From: Metapseudomonas otitidis
GTDB taxonomy: Bacteria > Pseudomonadota > Gammaproteobacteria > Pseudomonadales > Pseudomonadaceae
Assembly: GCF_900111835.1 (NCBI RefSeq)
Contig: NZ_FOJP01000002.1
Span: 301,169-365,168 of the forward strand
Reading direction: 5' to 3'
Length of the DNA: 64,000 nucleotides
The translations under genes and the position numbers were made by a program. This document shows positions 51,882 through 60,478 of the stretch, piece after piece. Within the stretch, counting starts at the first letter, position 1. Each line of letters opens with the position of its first letter. Under the pieces are notes generated by a model, which made no database searches, was not told the origin of the DNA, and worked only from the letters and a program-made list of their open reading frames with translations.

Positions 51882-53039
51882 TCAGTCGAGGACGACGTGG
51901 GGCAGGAAGCGGCTGGTGTCCTTGGTGATCAGGCTGTCGTCCTCGCGGATGCCCATGCCCGAGGCGGTGTCGCCGATGACCCAGGAGCCGATCAGGGTGT
52001 AGCTGTCGCCGAACTTAGGCAGCGGGGCGAACTGCTGGAGGATGTAGGGCGCGTCGGTGTAGGGGCCGTCTTCGGCGATGCGTTCGTCGCCTTCGGTGCG
52101 GATCTCGATGTTGGCGCCTTCGCGGGAGAAGAACGGCTTGCGCACCCAGCCCTTGGGCACCGGGGCGCGCGGGTCGGCGTCGAGGTGGCTGGGCAGCAGG
52201 TTGGGGTGGCCCTCGTTGAACTTCCAAAGCAGCGGGAGGATGCCCTTGTTGCTGATGATGGATTTCCACGCGGGCTCGACGAACTGGGTGTCGCAGCGCG
52301 GCACGGCTTCGCCGAAGGGCTCGCGGAAGATGTGCTCCCAGGCGTGCAGCTTGAACAGCCGGGGAATCCAGTTGCCCTGCAGGTCGACGAAGCGGCCTTC
52401 GGCGGTGAGGCCGATGTCTTCGATGTCGATGTGCCGGGCGTCGATGCCCGCCAGCCCGGCCATGCGCCCGAGGAAGTCGGTGGTGCCCCGGTCTTCCACC
52501 GAGCCGGCGATGGCGGAGAAGTAGAAGGGGGTGTCCTTGGCGAAGGTGTCGAAGGCGCGGATCAGGTCTTCGGCCAGGGTGTTGAACTGGTCGGCCTCGG
52601 CGGGCAGGGCGCCGCGGCGGATCTGGTCCTCCAGCCAGAGCAGTTGCACCGAGGCGCACTCCAGCAGGGAGGTGGGGGTGTCGGCGTTGATCTCCAGCAG
52701 CTTGGCCGGGCCGCGCCCGTCGTAGCTGAAGTCCATGCGCCCGTAGAGGTGCGGGTGGCCTTCCTTCCAGGAGGTGCGGACCAGATCGAAGAACGCCGGC
52801 GGAATCGCCAGGCCGCTGAGCAGCTCCTCGCTCTCCACCACGCGCTCGACCACGTCCAGGCACATCTGGTGCAGCTCACGGGTGGGCTGCTCGATGTCCT
52901 GGGTGACCTGTTCACGGGTGAAGCGGTAGTAGCCGCTTTCGTCCCAGTAACGCTCGCCGTCGATGGTGTGGAAGGCGAAGCCTTCGCGCTCTACGCGCTC
53001 ACGCCAGTCGGGGCGTTCTTCGATGCTGATCTTGTGCAT
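51882..53039 (-). CDS. Glutathionylspermidine synthase family protein (YgiC/YjfC-like)
   Basis: The 385-residue ATP-grasp ligase has the family segments YYRFTREQVTQDIEQPTREL, RMDFSYDGRGPAKLLEINAD, WKFNEGHPNLLPSHL and KPFFSREGANIEI. It lacks the amidase half of bifunctional glutathionylspermidine synthetase/amidase, as YgiC and YjfC do. The actual product is unknown. It is the last gene of the yjf/ygi-like cluster, 9 bp after a YgiB-like lipoprotein. Confidence 0.9.
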   Translation of the reverse strand: MHKISIEERPDWRERVEREGFAFHTIDGERYWDESGYYRFTREQVTQDIEQPTRELHQMCLDVVERVVESEELLSGLAIPPAFFDLVRTSWKEGHPHLYGRMDFSYDGRGPAKLLEINADTPTSLLECASVQLLWLEDQIRRGALPAEADQFNTLAEDLIRAFDTFAKDTPFYFSAIAGSVEDRGTTDFLGRMAGLAGIDARHIDIEDIGLTAEGRFVDLQGNWIPRLFKLHAWEHIFREPFGEAVPRCDTQFVEPAWKSIISNKGILPLLWKFNEGHPNLLPSHLDADPRAPVPKGWVRKPFFSREGANIEIRTEGDERIAEDGPYTDAPYILQQFAPLPKFGDSYTLIGSWVIGDTASGMGIREDDSLITKDTSRFLPHVVLD

Positions 53040-53048
53040 GGCCTGTCC

Positions 53049-53780
53049 TTAGCCGCCGAAGCCGAAACCGCCGGTCTTGCCGCCCCAGCCACCGCGTGCG
53101 TTGGCTTCGCTGCCGAAGCCGCCACGGGAGATGGTGGAACCCACCGCCGAGCTGGTGCTGCCGGTCTTGCTGCTCAGGCTCTTGCCCAGGGTCTGCTGGG
53201 TGTAGGTGGAGGAGGGGCTGCTGCGGGCCTGGGTGGAGCGGCTGAAGGTCTTGCCCTGCTCGATCTGCCGGGACAGCGTTGAGGTGGAGTAGCCACCCCG
53301 GGTGTCGCGGTACTGGTAGATCGGCTGGGAATAGTAGTGGTTGCCGCTGTTGCCCATCATGTGGCCGATCAGCAGGCCGGTGAGCAGGCTGTTGTCGCTG
53401 TGGCCGGTGCTCTGCACCACCTGCTGCTGGGCCTGCTCGTAGGTGTCGCGGCTGACCTGGTTGGTCATGGACAGCTCGAAGCCGGCCAGGCGCGGCATGA
53501 ACTTGCCGTCCGAGGTGGCCTGGCAGTAGCCGGGCACGAAGTCGGCGTCGCAGGCGTCCTTGCTGTCGTAGGTGGGGGCGATGGCGCGGTGGTCGGCCAT
53601 GGCGGTCATGTAGGCATCGGAGCAGACGTCCACGGGGAACTTGTCGGCGACGCAGGCCTGCACGTTCTTGAAGGTCTTGGTGGCGGTGACCTGGACCGTG
53701 TCCTGGGGCTTGCTGCAGCCGGCGATGGCCAGCGGCAGGGCACCAGCCAGGACCAGCTGTACGGAGTTGCGCTTTCTCAT
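53049..53780 (-). CDS. DUF1190 (YgiB-like) lipoprotein
   Basis: The 243-residue protein has a lipoprotein signal (ALPLAIAGC), a cysteine-containing DUF1190 region (NVQACVADKFPVDVCSDAYM, CDADFVPGYCQAT) and a long low-complexity Ser/Thr/Gly tail ending GGWGGKTGGFGFGG. YgiB-type lipoproteins always pair with YgiC-type ligases, as here. Function is unknown. Confidence 0.85.
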   Translation of the reverse strand: MRKRNSVQLVLAGALPLAIAGCSKPQDTVQVTATKTFKNVQACVADKFPVDVCSDAYMTAMADHRAIAPTYDSKDACDADFVPGYCQATSDGKFMPRLAGFELSMTNQVSRDTYEQAQQQVVQSTGHSDNSLLTGLLIGHMMGNSGNHYYSQPIYQYRDTRGGYSTSTLSRQIEQGKTFSRSTQARSSPSSTYTQQTLGKSLSSKTGSTSSAVGSTISRGGFGSEANARGGWGGKTGGFGFGG

Positions 53781-53803
53781 CGGGGTGTCCTCGCGTCGCC
53801 GTC

Positions 53804-54229
53804 TCAGGTCGAGGGGGTCATGCAGGCGGAGTTGAGGAAGCCGATGCTGATGGCCACCGAGGCGGAGTAGATGGCAGCGGCGTGCTCGCCACGGGCGATG
53901 CGCCCCGGCAGGTCCTTGAGCACCAGGCTGGCGACGAAGAAGGCCAGCAGTTGGACGATGGCGGCGATCACCACCCAGACCACGAAGTCCAGGACGCTGA
54001 CGCTGTAGGCAATGATGTTGCTGGCCGGCAGGGCGAAGCCCACCAGGGAGCCACCCAGGGCAACGGCGGCGGCGCTGTTGCCTTCGCGGATCAGGGCGAA
54101 TTCCTTGTGCGGGGTGATGCGCGTGTAGACGAACTGGAACAGCGCGAACAGGGCGGCCGCCACCAGGATGTACACGGCGAAGCCGAGTACGGCCGGGGCG
54201 TTGAGGGACATGCGCAGGGCGTCGAGCAT
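53804..54229 (-). CDS. DUF350 (YjfL-like) membrane protein
   Basis: The 141-residue protein has four membrane segments (LGFAVYILVAAALFALFQFV; ALGGSLVGFALPASNIIAYS; VVWVVIAAIVQLLAFFVASL; AAIYSASVAISIGFLNSACM), matching the DUF350 family. It lies between the YjfK-like and YgiB-like genes, the same order as in related clusters. Confidence 0.85.
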   Translation of the reverse strand: MLDALRMSLNAPAVLGFAVYILVAAALFALFQFVYTRITPHKEFALIREGNSAAAVALGGSLVGFALPASNIIAYSVSVLDFVVWVVIAAIVQLLAFFVASLVLKDLPGRIARGEHAAAIYSASVAISIGFLNSACMTPST

Positions 54230-54245
54230 GTGGGGTCTTCCTTGG

Positions 54246-54908
54246 TCAGAGAACGTTGATGTCGGTGATTTGCAACGTCACACCCACCGCGGTGGTGAGG
54301 CTGATGACGCCGTCTTCGTCTTCCTCCACCGAGAAGAGCAGGAACTCCCTCCGGTTGAGCAAGCCGATCTCGCGGGCGTAGAGCATGCTGTGGTGCTCGA
54401 CGCCATAACTGGCTTCGGGGCTGACGACGAACTCGCGCAGGGGCACCAGTTCGGTCTGGCCGTCCTCGCTGCCCCACTGGCGGATGTATTCCTCACCCTC
54501 CAGCTCGTACAGCGGCATGCCGATGCGGGCGTTGGGGCCGGCCAGGCGCATCAGCTCGTCGCGGCTGTTGATGGCGGTCACCTGGTGGTAGCCGAAGAGA
54601 ATGATGGACTCGATGTCGCTGTCGTCCGGGCCGTTCATCAGCACCTGGAGGAAGTAGTCCTCGTCGTCCAGGTAGAAGCGCTTGATGCGGGTGGACTGGC
54701 CCAGTTCCAGGGTGCCGACGGCCCAGACCTTTTCGTCGCCGGGGATCTCGACCCCGGTCTGGCCGTCCAGCAGGGCCTTCAGGGAGCGGTCCAGGCACAG
54801 CATGCGGCCGGCGGCCAGGCCCAGGGGCTGGCTGTCGCTGGCGTGGCGGGTGCCAGTGTTGCGGGGCAGGGGCGGCTCCAGGCCGAGCCAGCGCTTGAGG
54901 GTGCTCAC
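54246..54908 (-). CDS. DUF2491 (YjfK-like) protein
   Basis: The 220-residue cytoplasmic protein starts MSTLKRWLGLEPPLPRNTGT and has DEDYFLQVLMNGPDDSDIES and FSVEEDEDGVISLTTAVGVT. It matches YjfK-type proteins by content and position. Its start overlaps the K+ channel stop by 4 bp. Function is unknown. Confidence 0.8.
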   Translation of the reverse strand: MSTLKRWLGLEPPLPRNTGTRHASDSQPLGLAAGRMLCLDRSLKALLDGQTGVEIPGDEKVWAVGTLELGQSTRIKRFYLDDEDYFLQVLMNGPDDSDIESIILFGYHQVTAINSRDELMRLAGPNARIGMPLYELEGEEYIRQWGSEDGQTELVPLREFVVSPEASYGVEHHSMLYAREIGLLNRREFLLFSVEEDEDGVISLTTAVGVTLQITDINVL

Positions 54909-55939
54909 AGGGCGTCTCCTTGCAGGCGATCAGTGGCGATGTAGAAGATCTCGCCGCCTTCGACGTTCAGCTCGTTGGCGGGGTTGATGGCGAACTGGGC
55001 GGCGCCCGGCGCGCGGTAGCCGATCAGCGTGGCGCCGTGCTCCTGGCGCAGGCGGATGTACAGCTCGCCGCAGGTGGTGCGCAGGCTGGCTGGCAGCACG
55101 TGGCGGTACTGGGTGGCGCCTTCGCCGACACACAGCAGCTCGGTGACCACGGCGCTGGAGCCCGGATCCTGGGAGGCGCGCACCAGCATCTCGATGGCCA
55201 TGTTGGAGGTGCACTCCAGATCAGGCGCATAGCGGCGGGCGAGGGCGGCGCGCTCGGAGTCGTTGAAGTGGGCGACCACGTGGCCGGAGGTGCCGATGGC
55301 CTTGAGGGTGAGGACGATGGCCAGGGTCAGGCTGTCGGAACGGGTGTGCACCAGGATGCGCTCGGCCCCTTCGACCCCTGCGCGGCGCAGCAGCGAGGGG
55401 GTGTCGAGGGAGTCGCCACGGACGAAGGAGGCGCGGCCGGGTAGCGGGTTCTCTTCGATCAGGGCGTCGCAGATCACCAGGTTGTCATCGCGGGTGATGG
55501 CGTCCTGGTAGAGCAGCTCGACGATGCGCTCGCTGGCTTCGCCTTCCCAGCCGATCAGCACGGTGTGGCCCTTGAGGGTCGAGTAATCGCCCAGTCCCTT
55601 CATGTTCTTTCTCCAGAGTTCGCCGACGGAGGTGGATGCCTTGCCGATCACGGCGGTGAGCAGGGCGATGCCGCCGAGCATGATCCACAGGGTGGTGACC
55701 AGTTTGCCGGGCGCGGTCTTCGGCGAGAGGTCGCCGTAGCCCACGGTGGTGGCGGTGGTCAGGTAGAAGTAGGTGAAGTCGATGCCCTGGGTCAGGTGCT
55801 CTTCACCGGCCAGGGTCAACAGCAGGTAGGACAGGCTGTAGTGGCCCGCCAGCAGCATGCCGATGCCGGCCCAGCCGAAGCGCTGGAAGAAGGCCGAGGT
55901 GTGGTAACGCAACAGCAGCATCAAGGACATGGCATCCAC
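54905..55939 (-). CDS. Potassium channel with TrkA-N regulatory domain
   Basis: The 344-residue protein has two membrane segments flanking a K+ selectivity filter TTATTVGYGDLSPKT, then a cytoplasmic Rossmann-type TrkA/RCK domain (HTVLIGWEGEASERIVELLY, LVICDALIEENPLPGRASFV, RILVHTRSDSLTLAIVLTLK). It is probably a single-pore potassium channel gated by a cytosolic ligand. It lies inside the yjf-like cluster between the rhomboid and DUF2491 genes. Confidence 0.9.
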   Translation of the reverse strand: MDAMSLMLLLRYHTSAFFQRFGWAGIGMLLAGHYSLSYLLLTLAGEEHLTQGIDFTYFYLTTATTVGYGDLSPKTAPGKLVTTLWIMLGGIALLTAVIGKASTSVGELWRKNMKGLGDYSTLKGHTVLIGWEGEASERIVELLYQDAITRDDNLVICDALIEENPLPGRASFVRGDSLDTPSLLRRAGVEGAERILVHTRSDSLTLAIVLTLKAIGTSGHVVAHFNDSERAALARRYAPDLECTSNMAIEMLVRASQDPGSSAVVTELLCVGEGATQYRHVLPASLRTTCGELYIRLRQEHGATLIGYRAPGAAQFAINPANELNVEGGEIFYIATDRLQGDAL

Positions 55940-55988
55940 TCCAACAATCTGTCCGTTCGGGGCCGGGTGATGATCCCGGCGCGCCGTT

Positions 55989-56546
55989 TCAGTTTCCTTG
56001 CACGTCCAGCCGCTTCGAGTGCATCAGCCAGGCCACCAGCACACCGGCGACGGCACCGGCGATGTGGGACTCCACCGACACGCCCGGCACCGGGATGAAC
56101 CCGTACACCAGGCCGCTGTAGCCGGCCAGGGCCGCCAGGGCCACCAGCAGGCTGGCGAAGCTGCGCTGGAACCAGGCCCGTGCCAGCAGGTAGGTCCAGA
56201 GGCCGAAGATCAGCCCGCTGGCACCGACGTGCACGCTGGTTCGCCCGAACACCCACACCAGGGCGCCGCCGAGCAGGGTCACCAGCAGCGCGACGCGCAG
56301 GTAGCGGCCCAGGCCTTCGGTGCTGACCAGCCAGCTGAGGACGATAAAGGGAACCAGGTTACTCAAAAGGTGACGGAAAGATCCGTGCAGGAACGGGGCG
56401 AAGATTACACCCTGCAGGCCGTAAATGCTGCGGGGAATGATGCCATGGCGTACGAGACTGTCGCCGGTGACGCTATTGACGATCTGGATGACGACCATGA
56501 GGACCGCCAGGACGAGGATGACGCGGATGCGCTTGCCGGACTCCAT
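55989..56546 (-). CDS. Rhomboid-family intramembrane serine protease
   Basis: The 185-residue membrane protein has about six hydrophobic segments with the rhomboid catalytic Ser in HVGASGLIFGLWTYLL, catalytic His in VESHIAGAVAGVLVAW, and the HGSFRHLLSNLVPFIVL segment with its conserved His and Asn. The substrate is unknown; its placement between PspA-like and K+ channel genes suggests membrane quality control. Confidence 0.88.
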   Translation of the reverse strand: MESGKRIRVILVLAVLMVVIQIVNSVTGDSLVRHGIIPRSIYGLQGVIFAPFLHGSFRHLLSNLVPFIVLSWLVSTEGLGRYLRVALLVTLLGGALVWVFGRTSVHVGASGLIFGLWTYLLARAWFQRSFASLLVALAALAGYSGLVYGFIPVPGVSVESHIAGAVAGVLVAWLMHSKRLDVQGN

Positions 56547-56576
56547 GGTGGCGTCCCGAACTCCATGCGAAAGGGG

Positions 56577-56602
56577 GCGGGGCGGGCGGTTGCCCGCCCC
56601 GC
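56577..56602 (-). terminator. Hairpin between the PspA-like and rhomboid genes
   Basis: A perfect 11-bp stem (GCGGGGCGGGC/GCCCGCCCCGC, 4-nt loop) lies 8 bp after the PspA-like stop. With no T-run and the next gene on the same strand, it probably limits readthrough or protects the upstream mRNA. Confidence 0.5.
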
Positions 56603-56609
56603 AGGGGTG

Positions 56610-57314
56610 TTACTGGGCGCTGTCCGAGGACTGCTTGGCCTTCAGGCGGGCCAGCACGTCGGCGGCGCTGCCGCTCTGGGCGCCGATGCCGGCTTCCTGC
56701 AGGCGGCGCTCCAGGTCGCCACCGTTGGCGGCGGTCTGCATTTCCTCGGCGGCGGCCAGGCGGGCGTCCTGCTCGTCCTGGCGCTGGCGCAGGCGGTTCA
56801 GGCTGTCCAGGGCGGACTCCACCTTGCCGTTGGCGCCACCGGTGGCTTCGGCGGTGGCGACGCGGGCGCGCTGCACCACTTCGCGGGCCTTGGCCATCTC
56901 GATCTGCTGCTTCAGGCTCTTCAGCTGGCCTTCGGCCTTGTTGACCTGGGCGTGCAGCATGTCGGCCTGCTTGCCGAACTGCTCGGCCTGGTTCTTCTCC
57001 TGGTCACGCTGGGCTTCCAGTTCGGCGATCTTGTTGGCGCACTCCAGGGCCAGGCCTTCTTCGCCCTTGTTCAGCGCGGCGGTGGCCTTGCTTTCCCAGT
57101 TGGCGATGTCGTTGCCCAGGCTTTCCAGGCGCTGTTGGGACAGCTTCTGCTTGGCCTTGATGTCCACCAGGCCGTTGCGGGCCTGCAGCACGGCCTTGTC
57201 AGCGTCACGCATTTCCTGCTCGAGGATGCGGATGGCGTTGGCGTCGACGATGGCTTCGCCGACTTCCGAGGCACCGCCACGTACGGCGGTGATGATTTTT
57301 TTCCAGATGCTCAT
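56610..57314 (-). CDS. PspA/IM30 family protein (YjfJ-like)
   Basis: The 234-residue protein is predicted almost wholly helical: MSIWKKIITAVRGGASEVGE with an amphipathic N-terminus, then long coiled coils (ILEQEMRDADKAVLQARNGL, EAQRDQEKNQAEQFGKQADM). PspA/IM30 proteins assemble on stressed inner membranes to keep them tight. The YjfJ subgroup fits the neighbours (DUF2170, DUF2491, DUF350). Confidence 0.88.
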   Translation of the reverse strand: MSIWKKIITAVRGGASEVGEAIVDANAIRILEQEMRDADKAVLQARNGLVDIKAKQKLSQQRLESLGNDIANWESKATAALNKGEEGLALECANKIAELEAQRDQEKNQAEQFGKQADMLHAQVNKAEGQLKSLKQQIEMAKAREVVQRARVATAEATGGANGKVESALDSLNRLRQRQDEQDARLAAAEEMQTAANGGDLERRLQEAGIGAQSGSAADVLARLKAKQSSDSAQ

Positions 57315-57340
57315 GGGGCTTCTCCTACGGGGGAATTCGG

Positions 57341-57997
57341 TCAGGCCTTGAAGTGGTCTTCGAAGGCTTCGACGGCGCGGATCACGTTCTCGGCCAGGGT
57401 GAAGACCTCCTGCACGATGACGGTCAGCGACGAGGCTGCGCTGAGGGCGCCAAACATGGAGTACACCTCCTGCCCGTCGATCACTTCGACCCCGACCGAG
57501 GACAGCGGGAACAGGTCGCGGGTACGCAGTACCAGGGCGTTGAAGTAGTGCGGATCCTTCACGTCGCTGACCGGTACCAGGGTGGCGTCGACCATGATGT
57601 GGTCGCCTTGCACCGCCAGGTAGATCGGCAGGTCGCCGTATTCGGTCATGGTCAGCTTCAGGCCGGCCTGCTCGCCCTCGGCGACGCTCAGCAGGATTTC
57701 ACCTGCGGCCACCAGTTCCAGTTCGGCCAGGGCGCTGTGAAGCGAGCTGAGGGTCCAGTTGCTGTTCTCGGTCATGTAGTCCTCCAGTTTGACTCGGTCG
57801 CCCAGAAAGGGCTGCCGTAACGCTCTCTCGATGCCTTTAAGGGCGTTCACGTTTTCGGGAAGGATCCAGAATTCGCGCTTCACCAAACCCGCATCGCGAA
57901 GTCGGTTCCTCATATCGCGGACATAGTCGGCAGAAGTCTTGCCCTTGGGCGAAGTAGCCTTCCGTTCGCTGGTGTCCGTGGTCTTCTTGCGAGGCAT
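57341..57997 (-). CDS. DUF2170 (YjfI-like) protein
   Basis: The 218-residue protein begins MPRKKTTDTSERKATSPKGK, has an N-terminal helix set (YVRDMRNRLRDAGLVKREFW) resembling short DNA-binding regions, and the DUF2170 domain (GLKLTMTEYGDLPIYLAVQG, VGVEVIDGQEVYSMFGALSA). The ATG at 57997 has GAGGAG just upstream and is preferred over one 33 nt earlier. It is the first gene of the cluster. Confidence 0.82.
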   Translation of the reverse strand: MPRKKTTDTSERKATSPKGKTSADYVRDMRNRLRDAGLVKREFWILPENVNALKGIERALRQPFLGDRVKLEDYMTENSNWTLSSLHSALAELELVAAGEILLSVAEGEQAGLKLTMTEYGDLPIYLAVQGDHIMVDATLVPVSDVKDPHYFNALVLRTRDLFPLSSVGVEVIDGQEVYSMFGALSAASSLTVIVQEVFTLAENVIRAVEAFEDHFKA

Positions 57998-58058
57998 TTC
58001 GCTCCTCCTCAAGTGCAACGGAGCGAACATTACGCCGGTCCGAGCGGTTGCGCAATTC

Positions 58059-58093
58059 CTTACATGAAAGATTTTATGAATCTTTCATGTAAG
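58059..58093. repeat. Perfect 15-bp inverted repeat upstream of the yjfI-like cluster
   Basis: CTTACATGAAAGATT (58059-58073) and its exact complement (58079-58093) are separated by TTATG. The stem is AT-rich in GC-rich surroundings. T-runs follow on the plus strand (TATTTTTT, 58094-58101). It lies about 60 bp upstream of the first cluster gene, so an operator for the cluster is as likely as a terminator. Confidence 0.6.
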
Positions 58094-58172
58094 TATTTTT
58101 TGCGGCTTTTACGGCCCTGCGCAAACGCCCGGCACAGGGCCGGGCGCGTGGCATTGCAGAGGGGGAGGGGCT

Positions 58173-58700
58173 TCAGCGGGTGCGGATCTCGCCGCTGGCG
58201 AGGCTGTGGGCGTCGTTGCCCATGGCGTCCTTGAGGTCCAGGTCCGCGCCCTTGCGGCGCAGGGCTTCAAGCAGCTCGGTGCGCTGGAACAGGGCGGCGT
58301 ACATGGCGGCGGTCTGCCCGGCGGCGTTGCGCTGGTCGGTGGGGCAGTCGGCCTGCATCAGGCGCCGGGCGATGCCCAGTTCGGCCTTGAAGATGGCGCC
58401 CATCAGGGCGGTGTTGCCGCGTTGGTCCTGCAGGCAGGGGTTGGCGCCGGCGGCCAGCAGGGCGTCCACGGCTTCGGCATGGCCGTGGTAGGCGGCGAGG
58501 ATCAGGGCGCTGTAGCCCTTGGCGTCCTGGGTGTCGAGGTCGTAGCCGGCCTCGATGAAGGTGGCGAGCATGTCGGTGCGGCCGTTGCGCGCGGCCTCGA
58601 AGAAGTAGTCGGCCAACTGGGCCTTGATGGCGGCCTCGTCCGGTTGCGCGGCGACCGCCAGGCTGCTGGCCAGCAGCAGGGTGCAGAGTAGGGCTTTCAT
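58173..58700 (-). CDS. ankB: Periplasmic ankyrin-repeat protein AnkB
   Basis: The 175-residue protein has a signal peptide (MKALLCTLLLASSLAVAAQP) and about four ankyrin repeats (GRTDMLATFIEAGYDLDTQD, GYSALILAAYHGHAEAVDAL, GNTALMGAIFKAELGIARRL). In Pseudomonas aeruginosa ankB follows katB and is needed for full KatB activity in the periplasm; the order here is the same, 46 bp after katB. Confidence 0.9.
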   Translation of the reverse strand: MKALLCTLLLASSLAVAAQPDEAAIKAQLADYFFEAARNGRTDMLATFIEAGYDLDTQDAKGYSALILAAYHGHAEAVDALLAAGANPCLQDQRGNTALMGAIFKAELGIARRLMQADCPTDQRNAAGQTAAMYAALFQRTELLEALRRKGADLDLKDAMGNDAHSLASGEIRTR

Positions 58701-58714
58701 CGCGGGCTCCAGGG

Positions 58715-58739
58715 GCCGGCCCGCATGAAGCGGGCCGGC
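58715..58739 (-). terminator. Hairpin between katB and ankB
   Basis: A perfect 10-bp GC stem (GCCGGCCCGC/GCGGGCCGGC, 5-nt loop) lies in the 46-bp gap between katB and ankB on the same strand. Without a T-run, it may lower ankB relative to katB or stabilise katB mRNA. Confidence 0.55.
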
Positions 58740-58746
58740 GGTTGGG

Positions 58747-60276
58747 TCAGTCGGAGAGTTTCGCGGCCAGGGCCTTCACCTTGGCCAGGTCGCCACCGGC
58801 CACCTGGGTGACGCGGGTGCCGTAGTCGACATCGGCCTTGTAGAGGAAGGACAGCATGATGTGCTTGCTCTCGCTGTCGGTGCCGGCCAGGGACTGGCCG
58901 AAGCTGTTCACCAGGTCCTGCTTCTCCTTGCGGCTGTAGGAGCGGTAAAGGTCACCGGCCTGCTTGAAGTTCTGCTCGCGCTGGATGCGGCGCTGCTGGG
59001 TGGTGCCTTGCAGCGGGGTTTCCACGTAGCGGGCAGCGGTCGTCTCTTCACGCGGCTCCAGGCGGCTCGGCTGGTAGTTCACGCCGCTCAGGCTGTGGCC
59101 GGCGTTCATCGCGCCGTCCTGGTTGCCGTTGTTGACCGGGACCTTCGGGCGGTTGACCGGCAGCGACAGGCCGTTGGCGCCGACGCGGTAGAGCTGGGTG
59201 TCGGCGTAGGCGAACACGCGGCCCTGCAGCAGGCGGTCTTCGGAGGGCTCGATGCCGGGCACCAGGTTGGACGGTGCCATGGCCACCTGCTCGGTCTCCT
59301 GGAAGAAGTTGTCGACGTTGCGGTTCAGCACCATCTGGCCGACCTTGCGCTCCGGCACGTCAGGCCAGACCTTGGTGGCGTCCAGCGGGTCGAACTCGAA
59401 GCGCGCCAGGTCCTCGGGCTTGAGCACCTGCACGTAGAGGTCCCACTTCGGGTAGTCGCCCTTGGCGATGGCGTTCACCAGGTCGTTGGTCATGTGGCTG
59501 TAGTCCTTGCCCTGGACGGCCTCCACTTCCTTCGGGTCGAGGTTGCGGATGCCCTGCAGGCTCTTCCAATGGAACTTCACGTAGCTGACCTCGCCCTTGG
59601 CGTTGACCAGCTTGTAGGCGTGCACGCCGTTGCCGTCCATGAAGCGGTAGCCGGCCGGGGTGCCCTCGTTGGAGTAGAGCAGGGTCAGGGTGCGGATGGC
59701 CTCGGGGTGGTGGGAGAAGAAGTCGAAGCGGCGCGAGTCATCGTCCAGGTTGGTGCGCGGGTCCGGCTTGAAGGCGTGGACCATGTCCGGGAACTTGATG
59801 GCGTCGCGGATGAAGAAGGTGGGGAAGTTGTTGCCCACCAGGTCCCAGTTGCCGTCGGCGGTGTAGAACTTGGTGGCGAAGCCGCGCGGGTCACGCAGGG
59901 TTTCCGGCGAGTGGTTGCCATGCACCACCGAGGAGAAACGCACGAACACGGGGGTGCGCTCGCCGTTGCGGAACAGCTTGGCGATGGTCAGGTCGGCGAG
60001 GTCCGCCGTGGCGGTGAACTCACCGTGGGCGCCGGTGCCCCGGGCATGCACCACGCGCTCGGGGATGCGCTCGCGGTCGAAGCGCTGCAGCTTCTGGATC
60101 AGTTGCACGTCCTGCAGCAGCACGGAGCCGTTGGGGCCGGCCGTTTGCGAGTTCTGGTTGTCACCCACGGGGGCGCCGTTGTCGCGGGTCAGCGGGGCGG
60201 CCATCGCGGTGGAGAGGTTGAGCATGAAGGCCGATGCCAGACCGAGGGCCAGGCCGTTGCGGCTATGAATGGACAT
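58747..60276 (-). CDS. katB: Periplasmic catalase KatB
   Basis: The 509-residue haem catalase has a signal peptide (ASAFMLNLSTAMAAPLT), the catalytic His region RVVHARGTGAHGEF, the Asn region VGNNFPTFFIRDAIKFPD, and the haem-ligand Tyr in RVFAYADTQLYRVG. It is the small-subunit type without a C-terminal flavodoxin-like domain. Divergent oxyR and an AT-rich intergenic region suggest OxyR-controlled, peroxide-inducible expression. Confidence 0.95.
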   Translation of the reverse strand: MSIHSRNGLALGLASAFMLNLSTAMAAPLTRDNGAPVGDNQNSQTAGPNGSVLLQDVQLIQKLQRFDRERIPERVVHARGTGAHGEFTATADLADLTIAKLFRNGERTPVFVRFSSVVHGNHSPETLRDPRGFATKFYTADGNWDLVGNNFPTFFIRDAIKFPDMVHAFKPDPRTNLDDDSRRFDFFSHHPEAIRTLTLLYSNEGTPAGYRFMDGNGVHAYKLVNAKGEVSYVKFHWKSLQGIRNLDPKEVEAVQGKDYSHMTNDLVNAIAKGDYPKWDLYVQVLKPEDLARFEFDPLDATKVWPDVPERKVGQMVLNRNVDNFFQETEQVAMAPSNLVPGIEPSEDRLLQGRVFAYADTQLYRVGANGLSLPVNRPKVPVNNGNQDGAMNAGHSLSGVNYQPSRLEPREETTAARYVETPLQGTTQQRRIQREQNFKQAGDLYRSYSRKEKQDLVNSFGQSLAGTDSESKHIMLSFLYKADVDYGTRVTQVAGGDLAKVKALAAKLSD

Positions 60277-60478
60277 TTTCGTCTCCTGATGTCTCTGGTT
60301 CGGGTTACTGCCGGGCAGACCTTAGGAACATCAGGGCGCTGTTAATAATGAATTTTGGGCAGTCGCCCGATTAAGAAATATGAACGGGGAAGCCCGCGCG
60401 CGCTCGCTACAGTACCCCGGCCTTCACTGACTGGAGCCATACCGCGATGCCCTGGGGCATTGTCGAGCCGGGAAGCCT
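60277..60478. promoter_or_regulatory. Divergent katB-oxyR control region
   Basis: In this 202-bp gap the stretch 60338-60385 is AT-rich (GTTAATAATGAATTTTGG, GATTAAGAAATATGAAC) in GC-rich surroundings and probably carries the katB promoter and an OxyR site. I could not fit the full four-part OxyR consensus, so no exact operator is called. Confidence 0.4.
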
